From Profundibacter amoris (GTDB taxonomy: Bacteria; Pseudomonadota; Alphaproteobacteria; Rhodobacterales; Rhodobacteraceae): a stretch of DNA of 64,000 nucleotides. The number at the start of each line of letters is the position of its first letter. Within the stretch, counting starts at the first letter, position 1. Made by a program: the position numbers and the translations under genes. Of this stretch, positions 54,448 through 63,817 are shown in pieces. The notes under the pieces are model-generated. The model ran no database searches. It saw nothing but the letters and a program-made list of their open reading frames with translations, and had not been told where the DNA came from. The stretch spans positions 350,001 through 414,000 of the forward strand of contig NZ_CP032125.1 of the NCBI RefSeq assembly GCF_003544895.1. Reading direction: 5' to 3'.

Positions 54448-55473
54448 CTAATCAAACGTCCCCGTCACACGCCCCAACAACATAAAGGCCCGCGCGGTGC
54501 GGGTGTTGGACAGGGCCACGATATCCTGATCCGAGGCGTTGGGTTCAAATTCGACAAAGGTTTTATCGAACTGTCGCAGGAAATGGTGCACTGCATCGCG
54601 GAAAATCGGATCCTGACGCATCCGCCCCGAGGTCAGTGCAAGGCTGGAGCGATCATGCACACCGCCCAGCGGGGCAATGCTACGGCCGCGTTCGCCTCTG
54701 GCAAAACTGCGCCAGATTTCGGGGCGTGAATGTTCCGGTTTCAGGTCGTCCATATAAATGCCCTCCTGTGATAACAGGGTCAGCACATCCTGTGCCGACT
54801 GGATCAGGCGGGCGACGTGGCGGTCCTTTAGCGCGCGGCGCAGGGCGGCAAAGCCTTCGCGGTCATCCGGATCATCCGGGAAATTCAGGGCGCGGACAAA
54901 ATCATTCACGCTGACAGGTGGGGCCATATCTTCGGCGGTGGTGCCTAGGGCAAGGCTGGTTTGCTCGTCACCCTCTGGCGCAGTTCCATTGGGGATGGCG
55001 GGCTTGTCCGGTGATTGTTCTTCGGGATTGTTGCGGGCCGAGGTAAAGGTGGCAATCGCCGTTTCCGTCTGTTTGGCGGTTGCGGCGATTTCTTCCAGTT
55101 TCTTTTCAACCGAGGGCTGGATCCCCGCATGTCCTGCATGGGTCTGTTCCAGATAGGTGTGGCGCATGGCGTCGATCGAGGCCTGAAGCCGCGATGATTC
55201 CTCGCGCATCACGCGGGCTGAACGCGCCGCAAGCGCACCGACCCAGATCACTGCAATAGGCAGGAAAATCGTCAGAAATTTCATCACGAAAACCACAGGG
55301 TCCAATGTGACGCCTGCCTCGCCTTTGGGGGCAAAGGTAAAGAACAAAACAACACCCGCAATCCACAGCACCGACAGCACAATGGCAATGATTTCGGCCG
55401 AGGTAATACCGCCTCGCCCGCGACTGTTGAAAATGCCCAGATCAATTGGCTTGTCGTCGGAATTCTGGTTCAT
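54448..55473 (-). CDS. Conserved hypothetical membrane protein with coiled coil
   Basis: A 341-residue protein with two N-terminal membrane helices (EIIAIVLSVLWIAGVVLFFT and FLTIFLPIAVIWVGALAARS), then a coiled coil at about 88-145 (REESSRLQASIDAMRHTYLE; VEKKLEEIAATAKQTETAIA), a Pro/Glu-rich linker and a soluble C-terminal domain of about 150 residues (VNDFVRALNFPDDPDDREGF; AVHHFLRQFDKTFVEFEPNA). I recall similar uncharacterised proteins in roseobacters. No function is known. It lies 28 bases after greA on the same strand. Confidence 0.8.
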   Translation of the reverse strand: MNQNSDDKPIDLGIFNSRGRGGITSAEIIAIVLSVLWIAGVVLFFTFAPKGEAGVTLDPVVFVMKFLTIFLPIAVIWVGALAARSARVMREESSRLQASIDAMRHTYLEQTHAGHAGIQPSVEKKLEEIAATAKQTETAIATFTSARNNPEEQSPDKPAIPNGTAPEGDEQTSLALGTTAEDMAPPVSVNDFVRALNFPDDPDDREGFAALRRALKDRHVARLIQSAQDVLTLLSQEGIYMDDLKPEHSRPEIWRSFARGERGRSIAPLGGVHDRSSLALTSGRMRQDPIFRDAVHHFLRQFDKTFVEFEPNASDQDIVALSNTRTARAFMLLGRVTGTFD

Positions 55474-55501
55474 TCGCCCGGACAGCCCCCTTTGCTAATT
55501 G

Positions 55502-55972
55502 CTATTTATAGACAATATTCAGGATTTCGTAGCTTTTTTCACCACCCGGTGTTTTTACTTCGACGCTATCGCCTTCTTCTTTGCCAATCAGGGCGCGGGA
55601 CAGGGGGGATTTCAGGTTCAACAGGCCCTTTTCGATGTTGGCTTCGGGTTCTCCAACGATCTGATAGGTTTTTTCCTCGTCCGTGTCCTCGTCAACCAAT
55701 GTGACGGTGGCGCCGAACTTGATGGTGCCGGACAGGGTGGCCGGGTCGATCACATCGGCCAGCGACAGGATCCCCTCAAGCTCTTTTACGCGGCCTTCGA
55801 TAAAGCTCTGTTTTTCGCGGGCTGCGTGGTATTCGGCGTTTTCCGACAGGTCGCCATGTTCGCGCGCCTCGGCAATCGCGCGGATCACGGCGGGGCGTTC
55901 CTCGGACTTGAGGATTTTCAGTTCTTTATCAAGCGCGTCAAAACCCGCGCGGGTCAGTGGTATTTTTTCCAT
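55502..55972 (-). CDS. greA: Transcription elongation factor GreA
   Basis: A 156-residue protein, the usual length. The N-terminal coiled coil carries the conserved acidic tip in [20 protein letters not shown]; the C-terminal FKBP-like domain has [15 protein letters not shown] and [21 protein letters not shown]. It rescues backtracked RNA polymerase by stimulating transcript cleavage. Divergent from the ETF-QO gene. Confidence 0.95.
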   Translation of the reverse strand: MEKIPLTRAGFDALDKELKILKSEERPAVIRAIAEAREHGDLSENAEYHAAREKQSFIEGRVKELEGILSLADVIDPATLSGTIKFGATVTLVDEDTDEEKTYQIVGEPEANIEKGLLNLKSPLSRALIGKEEGDSVEVKTPGGEKSYEILNIVYK

Positions 55973-56270
55973 TTTACTCTTTAGCTGTTTTAGGCGCCGA
56001 TACGGGCGCTAATTATGGCCGTTTATGCAAAGAAACCGACCACGGGGTCGATTGCAAGGAAAATACACGAATGGGCCAGTGTTTGGCGGAGAATTGTCAC
56101 TGTTATAGATATGTATGGCCAATGATGATGACAAGGCAGGATTTTCATCGAAATGCCATGGAATAACGCTGTGTTTCAATTGACCCGCACTGGTGGCTTC
56201 GGATACCAAACTATCTAACGGGATCGCGCGTAACAATGTTGCGCGGCAGCCAGAAAAGGGTGGATTTGAC

Positions 56271-57923
56271 ATGGCCGAGATTGAACGCGAAGCGATGGAT
56301 TATGATGTGGTGATCGTGGGCGCGGGGCCAGCGGGCCTGTCAGCGGCGATCCGGCTGAAACAGCTGGATGAAGATCTGAATGTCGTGGTGTTGGAAAAAG
56401 GCTCGGAAGTGGGCGCACATATTCTTTCCGGTGCCGTTCTGGACACGGCGGGGCTGGATGCACTGATCCCTGACTGGAAAGACAAGGGTGCGCCGATCAA
56501 TGTGCCGGTGAAGAAGGACAACTTTTATATGCTGGGCGAAGCGGGCAAGATCCGTATCCCCACCACGCCAATGCCGCCATTGTTAAGCAATCACGGCTGT
56601 TACATCGTGTCGATGGCCAATGTCTGTCGCTGGATGGCTGAACAGGCCGAAGGCATGGGTGTCGAGATTTTCCCCGGCATGTCCTGTTCCGAACTGGTGT
56701 TTGGTGACAATGGCGAGGTCAAGGGTGTGGTCGCGGGTGAATTTGGCAAGAATGCCGATGGCACCCCGTCCGATGCCTACGAGCCGGGGATGATCCTGAA
56801 CGGCAAATATGTGTTCCTGTCCGAGGGCGTGCGCGGCAGTCTGTCAAAAGAGGTGATCGCCAAATACGGGCTGGATGCGGACAGTGACCATGCGAAATTC
56901 GGCATCGGTATGAAGGAAATCTGGGAGATCGATCCAGACAAGCACCGCGAAGGCACGGTGACCCATACAATGGGCTGGCCTTTGGGGCGCAACGCCGGTG
57001 GTGGTTCGTTCATCTATCATATTGACAACAATCAGGTTTTCATCGGATTTGTGGTACATCTGAATTACCAGAACCCCTATCTGTCGCCCTATAACGAATT
57101 CCAGCGCTTCAAGCATCATCCGATGGTGGTAGACCTGCTGAAAGGTGGCAAACGGGTGGCTTACGGTGCCCGTGCCATTACCGAGGGCGGCTGGCAGTCG
57201 ATTCCAAAGGTTTCCTTCCCCGGTGGCGCCTTGCTGGGCTGTTCCGCAGGGCTGGTGAATGTGCCGCGCATCAAGGGCAACCATAATGCCATGCTGTCAG
57301 GCAAAGCCGCCGCCGAGGCCGCGCATGAGGCGATCAAGGCCGGGCGTTCAGGCGATGATCTGACCGCCTATAATGACGATCTGCGTTCGGGTCCGATTGC
57401 CAAGGATCTGAAGCGGGTGCGCAATGTGAAACCGATCTGGTCCAAGCTGGGGATGCTGCCGTCCCTGATACTGGGCGGGTTCGATATGTGGGTGGCCAAT
57501 CTGACCGGCTGGAACCCGCTGGGCACTTGGAAGCACGGGAAATCGGATGCGGCCGCGACTGGCGCGGCGGCCAAATTCAAACCGATCGAATATCCCAAAC
57601 CGGACGGCACCCTGTCGTTTGACCGGCTGACCAACGTCAGTTTTTCCTTTACCAACCACGAGGAAAGCCAGCCATGCCACCTGCATCTGGCCGATCCGGA
57701 TATCCCGATCAAGGTGAACCTGCCGAAATACGCCGAACCGGCGCAGCGCTATTGCCCGGCCGGTGTGTACGAGGTGATCGAGGAAGACGGCAAAGAGCCG
57801 CGTTTCCAGATCAACTTCCAGAACTGCGTGCATTGCAAAACCTGCGACATCAAGGATCCCAGCCAGAACATCACCTGGACCTGCCCGCAGGGCGGTGACG
57901 GGCCGAATTATCCCAATATGTAA
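56271..57923 (+). CDS. Electron transfer flavoprotein-ubiquinone oxidoreductase
   Basis: A 550-residue iron-sulfur flavoprotein at the inner membrane that passes electrons from ETF, and so from acyl-CoA dehydrogenases and dimethylglycine-type enzymes, to ubiquinone. FAD site: YDVVIVGAGPAGLSAAIRLK. The quinone-site region and GGALLGCSAGLVNVPRIKGN follow. The C-terminal [4Fe-4S] domain has CPAGVYEV, NFQNCVHCKTCDIKDPSQNI and WTCPQGGDGPNYPNM. The ATG at 56271 is chosen over 56193 because the family begins there. It would complete the acyl-CoA dehydrogenase step of the carnitine genes. Confidence 0.94.
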   Translation: MAEIEREAMDYDVVIVGAGPAGLSAAIRLKQLDEDLNVVVLEKGSEVGAHILSGAVLDTAGLDALIPDWKDKGAPINVPVKKDNFYMLGEAGKIRIPTTPMPPLLSNHGCYIVSMANVCRWMAEQAEGMGVEIFPGMSCSELVFGDNGEVKGVVAGEFGKNADGTPSDAYEPGMILNGKYVFLSEGVRGSLSKEVIAKYGLDADSDHAKFGIGMKEIWEIDPDKHREGTVTHTMGWPLGRNAGGGSFIYHIDNNQVFIGFVVHLNYQNPYLSPYNEFQRFKHHPMVVDLLKGGKRVAYGARAITEGGWQSIPKVSFPGGALLGCSAGLVNVPRIKGNHNAMLSGKAAAEAAHEAIKAGRSGDDLTAYNDDLRSGPIAKDLKRVRNVKPIWSKLGMLPSLILGGFDMWVANLTGWNPLGTWKHGKSDAAATGAAAKFKPIEYPKPDGTLSFDRLTNVSFSFTNHEESQPCHLHLADPDIPIKVNLPKYAEPAQRYCPAGVYEVIEEDGKEPRFQINFQNCVHCKTCDIKDPSQNITWTCPQGGDGPNYPNM

Positions 57924-57940
57924 CGGATTTGTCAGAAATC

Positions 57941-57962
57941 GGGGCGCGGAATTCCGCGCCCC
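57941..57962 (+). terminator. Perfect palindromic hairpin after ETF-QO
   Basis: Two 11-base arms GGGGCGCGGAA and TTCCGCGCCCC with no spacer, 17 bases after the stop. A strong stem, though only a weak T-rich stretch follows. Confidence 0.75.
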
Positions 57963-58031
57963 GCATTGATTTGCATGGTGCAAGCGACTACCTTTAGCGG
58001 ACAAACGTCCCCAAAAAAGGTATGACCCGCC

Positions 58032-59741
58032 GTGCCCGTTAAACCAAACACCCCATTCGCCGCCCTTGCATTGGGCTTTGCCGCTGTATTCTCGGGGCAT
58101 TCCGCTATGGCCGAACCATCGGCTGGTGATTACCTGGCCGCGCGCCATGCCAGCTATATGAGCGATTACAAGGCGGGGTCGGAATATTACACCAAGGCAT
58201 TGCTAAGTGATCCCTCGAATCCGGTTTTGCTGGAAAATGCGCTGGTGTCCTTTGTTGGTCTTGGGGATTTTGGCCGCGCCATTCCGGTTGCCCGCAAGAT
58301 GGAATCTGACGGCATTGTCAGCCAGATTTCGCGGATGGTTCTGGTGGTTGCCTTGGCCAAGGCCGAAGACTATGACACCTTGCTTGCCAAACTGGACAAA
58401 GGCGAAACCGTTGGCCCGCTGGTTGACGGTTTGATCGGGGCATGGGCCGAGATCGCCAAGGGCAACAAACCGGCTGCGATGGCCGGTTTTGACGAGGTTG
58501 CCCAAGGCAAAGGGATGCGCAGTTTCGGGCTGTATCACAAGGCTTTGGCGCTGGCCTCGATCGGCGACTTTGACGAGGCCGAGAAGATATTTGCAGGGGA
58601 CGCAAGCGGCCCCGTGCGCATTACCATTGGCGGCGTGTTGGCGCATGTCGAAATTCTAAGCCAGCTTGGGCGCAATGCAGACGGGCTGGAAATTCTGTCC
58701 AAGGTTTTCGGAGACGAGCCGGACCCGCGCGTTGCACAATTACGGGACGCCCTGAAAGCCGGGGACAAGGTGCCGTTTTCTCTGGCGCATAATGCCAATG
58801 AAGGCATGGCCGAGGTTTTCTTCTCGGTGGCATCGGCGCTGAAAGGCGAAACCGATGATGGCTATACGCTGATTTACAGCCGCATGGCCGAACAGTTGAA
58901 CCCGAACCACATAGACGCCATTCTGCTAAGCGCCGGTATGCTGGAAAAGCTGGAGCGTTACGATCTGGCGACCGATACCTATAACCGTGTGCCGCGCGAT
59001 GACCCGTCCTTTTTTGCTGCTGAACAGGGGCGCGCAGCGGCCATGCGTAAGGCAGGCAAGGAAGAAGCCGCGCTTGAGGTTTTGCAGCAGCTGGCCAAAA
59101 GTCACGGCAACCTGCCGTCGGTCCATTCCGCGCTGGGCGACGCTTACCGCCAGCAAAAACGCTATAAAGAAGCTGCCGAGGCCTATGACCGCGCCGTTGG
59201 CCTATCGGGCAAGCCGACGCCGGATGACTGGTTCTTGTATTACGCTCGTGGCATCAGTCGCGAGAGGATTGAAGACTGGGACAAGGCCGAGGCCGATTTC
59301 CGTCTGGCGCTGGAGTTGAACCCGAACCAGCCGCAGGTGCTGAACTATCTGGGCTATTCGCTGCTGGAACATAATATCAAACTGGACGAGGCGCTGAAGA
59401 TGATCCAGCGCGCGGTTCTGGCCCAGCCAAATGACGGCTATATCACGGATTCTCTGGGATGGGCGCTGTTCCGGCTGGGGAGATATGACGATGCGATGAA
59501 ATATATGCAGCGCGCAGCAGAACTGACGCCGGTTGACCCGATTGTCACCGACCATCTGGGCGATGCGCTCTGGGCCGTCGGTCGCAAGCTTGAGGCACGG
59601 TTCCAGTGGCGTCGCGCGCTGTCTTACGAGCCGGAGCCCAAAGAGGTGACCCGCATCCGGCGCAAGCTGGAGATCGGGCTGGACGCGGTGCTGGAAGAAG
59701 AGGGCGCAGACCCGATTCCGGTTGCGGCCAATGGCGATTAG
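58032..59741 (+). CDS. Exported TPR-repeat protein
   Basis: A 569-residue protein with a signal peptide (FAALALGFAAVFSGHSAMAE) and many tetratricopeptide repeats. Clear ones are SGEYYTKALLSDPSNPVLLE-like near 45-60 and, in the C-terminal half, VHSALGDAYRQQKRYKEAAE, ADFRLALELNPNQPQVLNYL, LGYSLLEHNIKLDEALKMIQ and LGWALFRLGRYDDAMKYMQR. It starts at GTG 58032. TPR proteins of this kind assemble envelope complexes; the partner is unknown. Its end overlaps ispE by 11 bases. Confidence 0.88.
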   Translation: MPVKPNTPFAALALGFAAVFSGHSAMAEPSAGDYLAARHASYMSDYKAGSEYYTKALLSDPSNPVLLENALVSFVGLGDFGRAIPVARKMESDGIVSQISRMVLVVALAKAEDYDTLLAKLDKGETVGPLVDGLIGAWAEIAKGNKPAAMAGFDEVAQGKGMRSFGLYHKALALASIGDFDEAEKIFAGDASGPVRITIGGVLAHVEILSQLGRNADGLEILSKVFGDEPDPRVAQLRDALKAGDKVPFSLAHNANEGMAEVFFSVASALKGETDDGYTLIYSRMAEQLNPNHIDAILLSAGMLEKLERYDLATDTYNRVPRDDPSFFAAEQGRAAAMRKAGKEEAALEVLQQLAKSHGNLPSVHSALGDAYRQQKRYKEAAEAYDRAVGLSGKPTPDDWFLYYARGISRERIEDWDKAEADFRLALELNPNQPQVLNYLGYSLLEHNIKLDEALKMIQRAVLAQPNDGYITDSLGWALFRLGRYDDAMKYMQRAAELTPVDPIVTDHLGDALWAVGRKLEARFQWRRALSYEPEPKEVTRIRRKLEIGLDAVLEEEGADPIPVAANGD

Positions 59742-60570
59742 GGTTTTCGCCCCGGCCAAGGTTAATCTGACGCTACATGTGACGGGCCAGCGGGCGGACG
59801 GGTATCATTTGCTCGACAGTCTGGTGGTGTTTGCAGATGTCGGCGATGTGGTGACGGCGGTGGATGGCGCGGGCCTGACGCTGGACGTTACCGGGCCCGA
59901 GGCTGGCGATGTGCCCTCGGGGGAAAGCAATTCCATTTTACAAGCCGCACGGTTTTTGGGCGTGGATGATGTGGCCTTTTCACTGGAAAAACATCTGCCG
60001 ACAGCCGCTGGAATTGGTGGCGGCACAGCAGATGCGTCGGCGACCTTGCAGGCGGTTGCACAGTTGCGCGGCGTGGATATACCTGCGGATGTGTTGCCGT
60101 TGGGGGCCGATGTGCCGGTGTGCCTGCGGGGCTGTGCCACGCGTATGTCGGGGATTGGCGAGGAATTGGCGGATGTGGACGGCTTGCCGGACATCTGGGC
60201 GGTTCTGGTCAATCCGCGTGTCGGGGTTTCAACGCCCGAAGTTTTCAAACGCTTGCAGTCTAAGGACAATAGGCCGATGCCGGATGAGATTCCGGCGTTC
60301 GAAACAGTGCGGGATCTGGCTGGCTGGTTGGCAGAGCAACGTAATGATCTGGAGGCGGCGGCGATAGAGGTTCAGCCCAAGGTGGCCGAGGTGCTGTCGG
60401 TGTTGCAGCAGGCTGTGGGGCAGTTATTGACCCGTATGTCGGGATCGGGGGCAACCTGTTTTGCCATTTTCAGCGACGAGAAAAGCGCAAAAGGCGCGGC
60501 ACAGGAAATTTCCACGCAACACCCTGACTGGTGGGTTCGAAACACACGGCTGGGCGGAAAAAATCTTTGA
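59731..60570 (+). CDS. ispE: 4-diphosphocytidyl-2-C-methyl-D-erythritol kinase
   Basis: A 279-residue GHMP kinase of the non-mevalonate isoprenoid pathway. Substrate motif APAKVNLTLHVTGQRADGYH at 7-26, ATP motif LPTAAGIGGGTADASATLQA in the middle and C-terminal MSGSGATCFAIF. The ATG at 59731 lies inside the end of the TPR gene, which implies coupling. The product feeds polyprenyl synthesis, for which an enzyme is encoded next door on the other strand. Confidence 0.94.
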   Translation: MAIRVFAPAKVNLTLHVTGQRADGYHLLDSLVVFADVGDVVTAVDGAGLTLDVTGPEAGDVPSGESNSILQAARFLGVDDVAFSLEKHLPTAAGIGGGTADASATLQAVAQLRGVDIPADVLPLGADVPVCLRGCATRMSGIGEELADVDGLPDIWAVLVNPRVGVSTPEVFKRLQSKDNRPMPDEIPAFETVRDLAGWLAEQRNDLEAAAIEVQPKVAEVLSVLQQAVGQLLTRMSGSGATCFAIFSDEKSAKGAAQEISTQHPDWWVRNTRLGGKNL

Positions 60571-60579
60571 AAGATTTTT
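60559..60579. terminator. AT-rich hairpin at the ispE stop
   Basis: AAAAATC and GATTTTT arms around TTTGAAA form a symmetric hairpin with A- and T-runs on both sides, overlapping the ispE stop codon. It can end the ispE transcript and the convergent polyprenyl synthase transcript. Confidence 0.6.
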
Positions 60580-60610
60580 CGCAAGGATTTTTGAAAACCC
60601 TTGGCCACCC

Positions 60611-61612
60611 CTAATTTACGCGCGCAACCACATAATCTGCAATGTCACGCAGCATGTCGCGGACCGGATCATCCGGTAGTGCCTCAAGCGCCGCCTTGGC
60701 CTTTTCGGCCCATTCCAGCGCCACATCACGGGTGTCGTCCAGTGCCCCGTGTTTGTGCAACAGCTCCAGTGCGAATTCCAGATCGCCCTCTTGCTGCTTG
60801 CCCTTTTCAATCGTGCGCACCCAGAAGGCCCGTTCCTCGTCGTCTGCCTTGGCAATCGCCTTGATCAGCGGCAGCGTCAGTTTGCGTTCGCGGAAATCGT
60901 CGCCGATGTTTTTGCCAATCGCCTCGGTGCCCGCGAAATCCAGCAGGTCATCGACAATCTGGAAACTGATCCCCAGCGCATCGCCATAAGCATACAGCGC
61001 CTTGGTCACGGTTTCATCCGCCCCCGCAATCACGCCGCCCACCTCGCAGGCCGCCGAAAACAGTGCCGCCGTTTTGCCGCGCACCACTTGCAGGTAAACA
61101 GCCTCGGATGTGGCCAGATCCTGTGCGGCCGTCAGTTGTAGCACCTCGCCTTCGGCAATGGTGGCCGAAGCGTTGGCCAGAATGTCCAGAACCGTCAGTG
61201 ATCCGGTTTCCACCATCAGCTGGAAACTGCGCGAAAACAGGTAATCGCCCACCAGCACGCTGGATTTGTTGTCCCACAACAGGTTCGCCGTGGGCCGCCC
61301 GCGCCGCTGGTTGCTTTCGTCCACCACATCATCGTGCAGCAGGGTGGCCGTGTGGATGAATTCGACCGTGGCCGCCAGATGGATGTGATAGGGGCCATCA
61401 TAGCCACACAGTTTCGCCGCCGCCAGTGTCAGCATCGGGCGCAGGCGCTTGCCGCCGGCCTCGACCAGATGGGCGGTGACTTCGGGGATGCGCGGCGCGT
61501 GCTTTGACGCCATGCGGGTTCGGATCAGATCGTTCACCTGTGCCATTTCGGCGGCCAGATGTGCGCTCAGGCGTTCATGCGGTTTGTCTACTGCTTGGTC
61601 CAAGCCCGTCAC
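60611..61612 (-). CDS. ispB: Polyprenyl diphosphate synthase (ubiquinone side chain)
   Basis: A 333-residue long-chain trans-prenyltransferase. The first Asp-rich motif is LLHDDVVDESNQRRGRPT, the second QIVDDLLDFAG, and GGKRLRPML binds the allylic substrate. Members of this size in alphaproteobacteria usually make the decaprenyl chain of ubiquinone-10; chain length cannot be read here. It starts with GTG at 61612, divergent from the DUF2007 gene. Confidence 0.93.
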   Translation of the reverse strand: MTGLDQAVDKPHERLSAHLAAEMAQVNDLIRTRMASKHAPRIPEVTAHLVEAGGKRLRPMLTLAAAKLCGYDGPYHIHLAATVEFIHTATLLHDDVVDESNQRRGRPTANLLWDNKSSVLVGDYLFSRSFQLMVETGSLTVLDILANASATIAEGEVLQLTAAQDLATSEAVYLQVVRGKTAALFSAACEVGGVIAGADETVTKALYAYGDALGISFQIVDDLLDFAGTEAIGKNIGDDFRERKLTLPLIKAIAKADDEERAFWVRTIEKGKQQEGDLEFALELLHKHGALDDTRDVALEWAEKAKAALEALPDDPVRDMLRDIADYVVARVN

Positions 61613-61665
61613 TCTCTTGTCTGTTGGCTCGACAAACCCGCAGGTTTGCCCTTATGTCATTTGTT

Positions 61666-61887
61666 ATGAAAGAACTTTTGCGCACCAATGACATCACCGC
61701 CATTGCCTTTGCCAAGGCTCTTCTTGATGGCGAGGGTATAGACTGCTTTGAAATGGACGTAAATATGAGCGTGCTGGAAGGGGGCATTGGCATATTGCCG
61801 CGCCGCCTGATGGTGCGGCAGGCCGACCTGTTTCAGGCGCGGGCGATCATGCGGGATAACGGGATCGAATACGAGGGGCGCGGTTGA
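61666..61887 (+). CDS. DUF2007 family protein
   Basis: A 73-residue protein beginning MKELLRTNDITAIAFAKALL, with EGIDCFEMDVNMSVLEGGIG and ILPRRLMVRQADLFQARAIM. This is the DUF2007 (putative signal-transducing, PII-like fold) pattern. A start four codons upstream (61654) is possible; neither has a good ribosome binding site. The stop overlaps the methyltransferase start (TGATG). Function unknown. Confidence 0.85.
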   Translation: MKELLRTNDITAIAFAKALLDGEGIDCFEMDVNMSVLEGGIGILPRRLMVRQADLFQARAIMRDNGIEYEGRG

Positions 61888-62654
61888 TGGGGTTTGCTGA
61901 ATCCGACCTGACCCATGACCGGTTTCTGGACGGAAAGTTGCGCGTCTGGCAGCCCAAGGCAGGCTATCGTGCAGGCGTTGATCCGGTGCTGCTGGCGGCC
62001 ACGGTTCCGGCACAGGCCGGTGACAGCGTGCTGGAACTGGGCTGTGGTGTGGGGGTGGCCAACCTGTGCCTGTCGGCGCGGGTTTTTGGGCTGGATTTGA
62101 CAGGGATCGAGGTGCAGCCGGACTATGCCGAACTGGCACAACGTAATGCGGATGAAAACGGGCATGATATGACGGTGCATTGCGCCGACCTGCGCGCCCT
62201 GCCGGAATCCGTTTTGCAACGTAATTTTGACCACGTTATCGCCAACCCACCCTATTACCTGCGCGATCGCGGCACGGCGGCCATGGATGCGGGCCGCGAA
62301 ACCGCGCTGGGCGAGGCAACTCCGCTCGCCGACTGGATCGACGCGGCAACACGCCGGTTGAAACCCAAAGGCCATCTGACCGTCATTCAGGACGCCGAAC
62401 GCTTGCCCGCACTGCTAAGTGCGCTGGATGACCGGCTGGGCAATGTTCGCGTTTTGCCACTGGCCCCGCGCGTGGGGCGCTCTGCGCATCTGGTGATTTT
62501 GCAAGCCAGAAAAAGCGGACGCGCGGCGTTCCGGTTGCTGGCGCCTGTGGTGATGCACGAAGGGGTGGCGCATGACGGGGATCGCGAAAGCTACAGCGCC
62601 GAAATTCGCGCTGTATTGCGTGATGGGGCCGCTTTGGCGCTTCAGTCGCGTTAA
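61887..62654 (+). CDS. tRNA1(Val) adenine methyltransferase-like protein (TrmN6/YfiC)
   Basis: A 255-residue SAM-dependent methyltransferase. Motif I is VLELGCGVGVANLCLSARV and motif IV is the N6-adenine NPPY in HVIANPPYYLRDRG. YfiC-type proteins methylate A37 of tRNA-Val; whether this one does is not certain, as the family is broad. It is translated from an ATG that overlaps the DUF2007 stop by one base. Confidence 0.85.
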   Translation: MGFAESDLTHDRFLDGKLRVWQPKAGYRAGVDPVLLAATVPAQAGDSVLELGCGVGVANLCLSARVFGLDLTGIEVQPDYAELAQRNADENGHDMTVHCADLRALPESVLQRNFDHVIANPPYYLRDRGTAAMDAGRETALGEATPLADWIDAATRRLKPKGHLTVIQDAERLPALLSALDDRLGNVRVLPLAPRVGRSAHLVILQARKSGRAAFRLLAPVVMHEGVAHDGDRESYSAEIRAVLRDGAALALQSR

Positions 62655-62778
62655 GAGAATATAAAGTTTTCTAATGTTTTCTAGGGATACAGGTGGGGGT
62701 GTTCTTGTTTTTCGTGACATGCGGCCACATCTATGATGGACTAGACATGTGTAAAAACAAACCAAGGGAGAACGACTT

Positions 62779-62943
62779 ATGACCATGAGTTCACACCTAA
62801 ACGAACTCCGCAAAAAACACCAAAATCTCTCGGAAATGGTTGAGCAGGAACAGCGCAACCCGGGCACCGACGACCTGTATATCGTCGATCTCAAGAAACA
62901 GAAACTGCGACTTAAGGAAGAGATTTCGCGTCTCACCTCGTAG
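62779..62943 (+). CDS. DUF465 (YdcH-like) small protein
   Basis: A 54-residue helical protein: MTMSSHLNELRKKHQNLSEM, then EQEQRNPGTDDLYIVDLKKQ and LRLKEEISRL. This is the DUF465 pattern of a helical hairpin ending in LKKQKLRLKEEI. GGGAG lies ten bases before the ATG. Such proteins are common and highly expressed in alphaproteobacteria, but without known role. Its stop lies inside the end of the convergent EamA transporter gene. Confidence 0.88.
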   Translation: MTMSSHLNELRKKHQNLSEMVEQEQRNPGTDDLYIVDLKKQKLRLKEEISRLTS

Positions 62944-63817
62944 CAGGACTGTCTGACACGGCGGCTTTGGCGCGTGCCGCCAAGGCTGCACCGAAAGTGA
63001 TCAAAAGGGCTGCCAATAACAGCGCCCAAGTGGGTTTTGCTATTCCCGCACCCACCAGAACCAGCGTTGAAAGCAACGGGGCCGCATAGGATGCGACGCC
63101 CAGCAGTTGGATGTTGCCCTGCTTGACACCGATGTCCCAGACGTAAAATGCCAGCCCGACAGGGCCGACGCCAAGGGCGATGATTGCACCCCAGCCTAAC
63201 GTGGTGGTGGGCCAGATGGTGGTTTCCAGCGCCAGATGGGCCAGCGTGGACAGGGCCGCGGTCAGCAGACAGAAAATGGCAACGCTATCGGTCGGGATGT
63301 CGCCCAGCCGACGCGATAGCACCGAATATCCCGCCCATGTCAGTGCGCAGAGCAAAGCCAGCCCGTAGCCGGTGAATGCTTCCGCCTGAAACCCTGCGCC
63401 ACCCTTTAGAACGATCAACGCCGCACCTGCAAAGCTGATAACCCCCCCTATAATGTGGTTCCTGTGCAAGTGCTCCCCCGGCAACAGGCCGGAAAACAGC
63501 ACGATCAGTAGCGGCCATAGATAGGCGATCAGACCGGCTTCGGCGGCGGGGGCAAGGCGCAGGGCGGAAAAATACAGGAAATGATAGCCAAACAGCCCTG
63601 CCGTGCCAAAAGCGTAAACGCGCCAGTTGATCCGGTGCAGGCGGGTCAACCCGCCCGAGGCCGCACTCCAGATCAACCCGATTGTGCCGCCAATGGCGAA
63701 GCAAATCGCGGTCAGTTGAAACGGGGGCACAGGGGCTGTGCCCACGGTCAGCAACGCCAACAGGGACCACAGCAGCACTGCAATGAAACCGATTTGTGTG
63801 GCGGGGGTGCGGGTCAA
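62933..63817 (-). CDS. EamA-family (DMT) transporter
   Basis: A 294-residue ten-helix membrane protein with two EamA repeats, of about 140 residues each. GLIAYLWPLLIVLFSGLLPG closes the first half and GVASYAAPLLSTLVLVGAGI the second. It starts at a TTG (63817) after AAGGA, with its start overlapping the LysR gene stop. Members export metabolites or amino acids; the LysR-type regulator directly upstream probably controls it. Confidence 0.88.
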   Translation of the reverse strand: MTRTPATQIGFIAVLLWSLLALLTVGTAPVPPFQLTAICFAIGGTIGLIWSAASGGLTRLHRINWRVYAFGTAGLFGYHFLYFSALRLAPAAEAGLIAYLWPLLIVLFSGLLPGEHLHRNHIIGGVISFAGAALIVLKGGAGFQAEAFTGYGLALLCALTWAGYSVLSRRLGDIPTDSVAIFCLLTAALSTLAHLALETTIWPTTTLGWGAIIALGVGPVGLAFYVWDIGVKQGNIQLLGVASYAAPLLSTLVLVGAGIAKPTWALLLAALLITFGAALAARAKAAVSDSPATR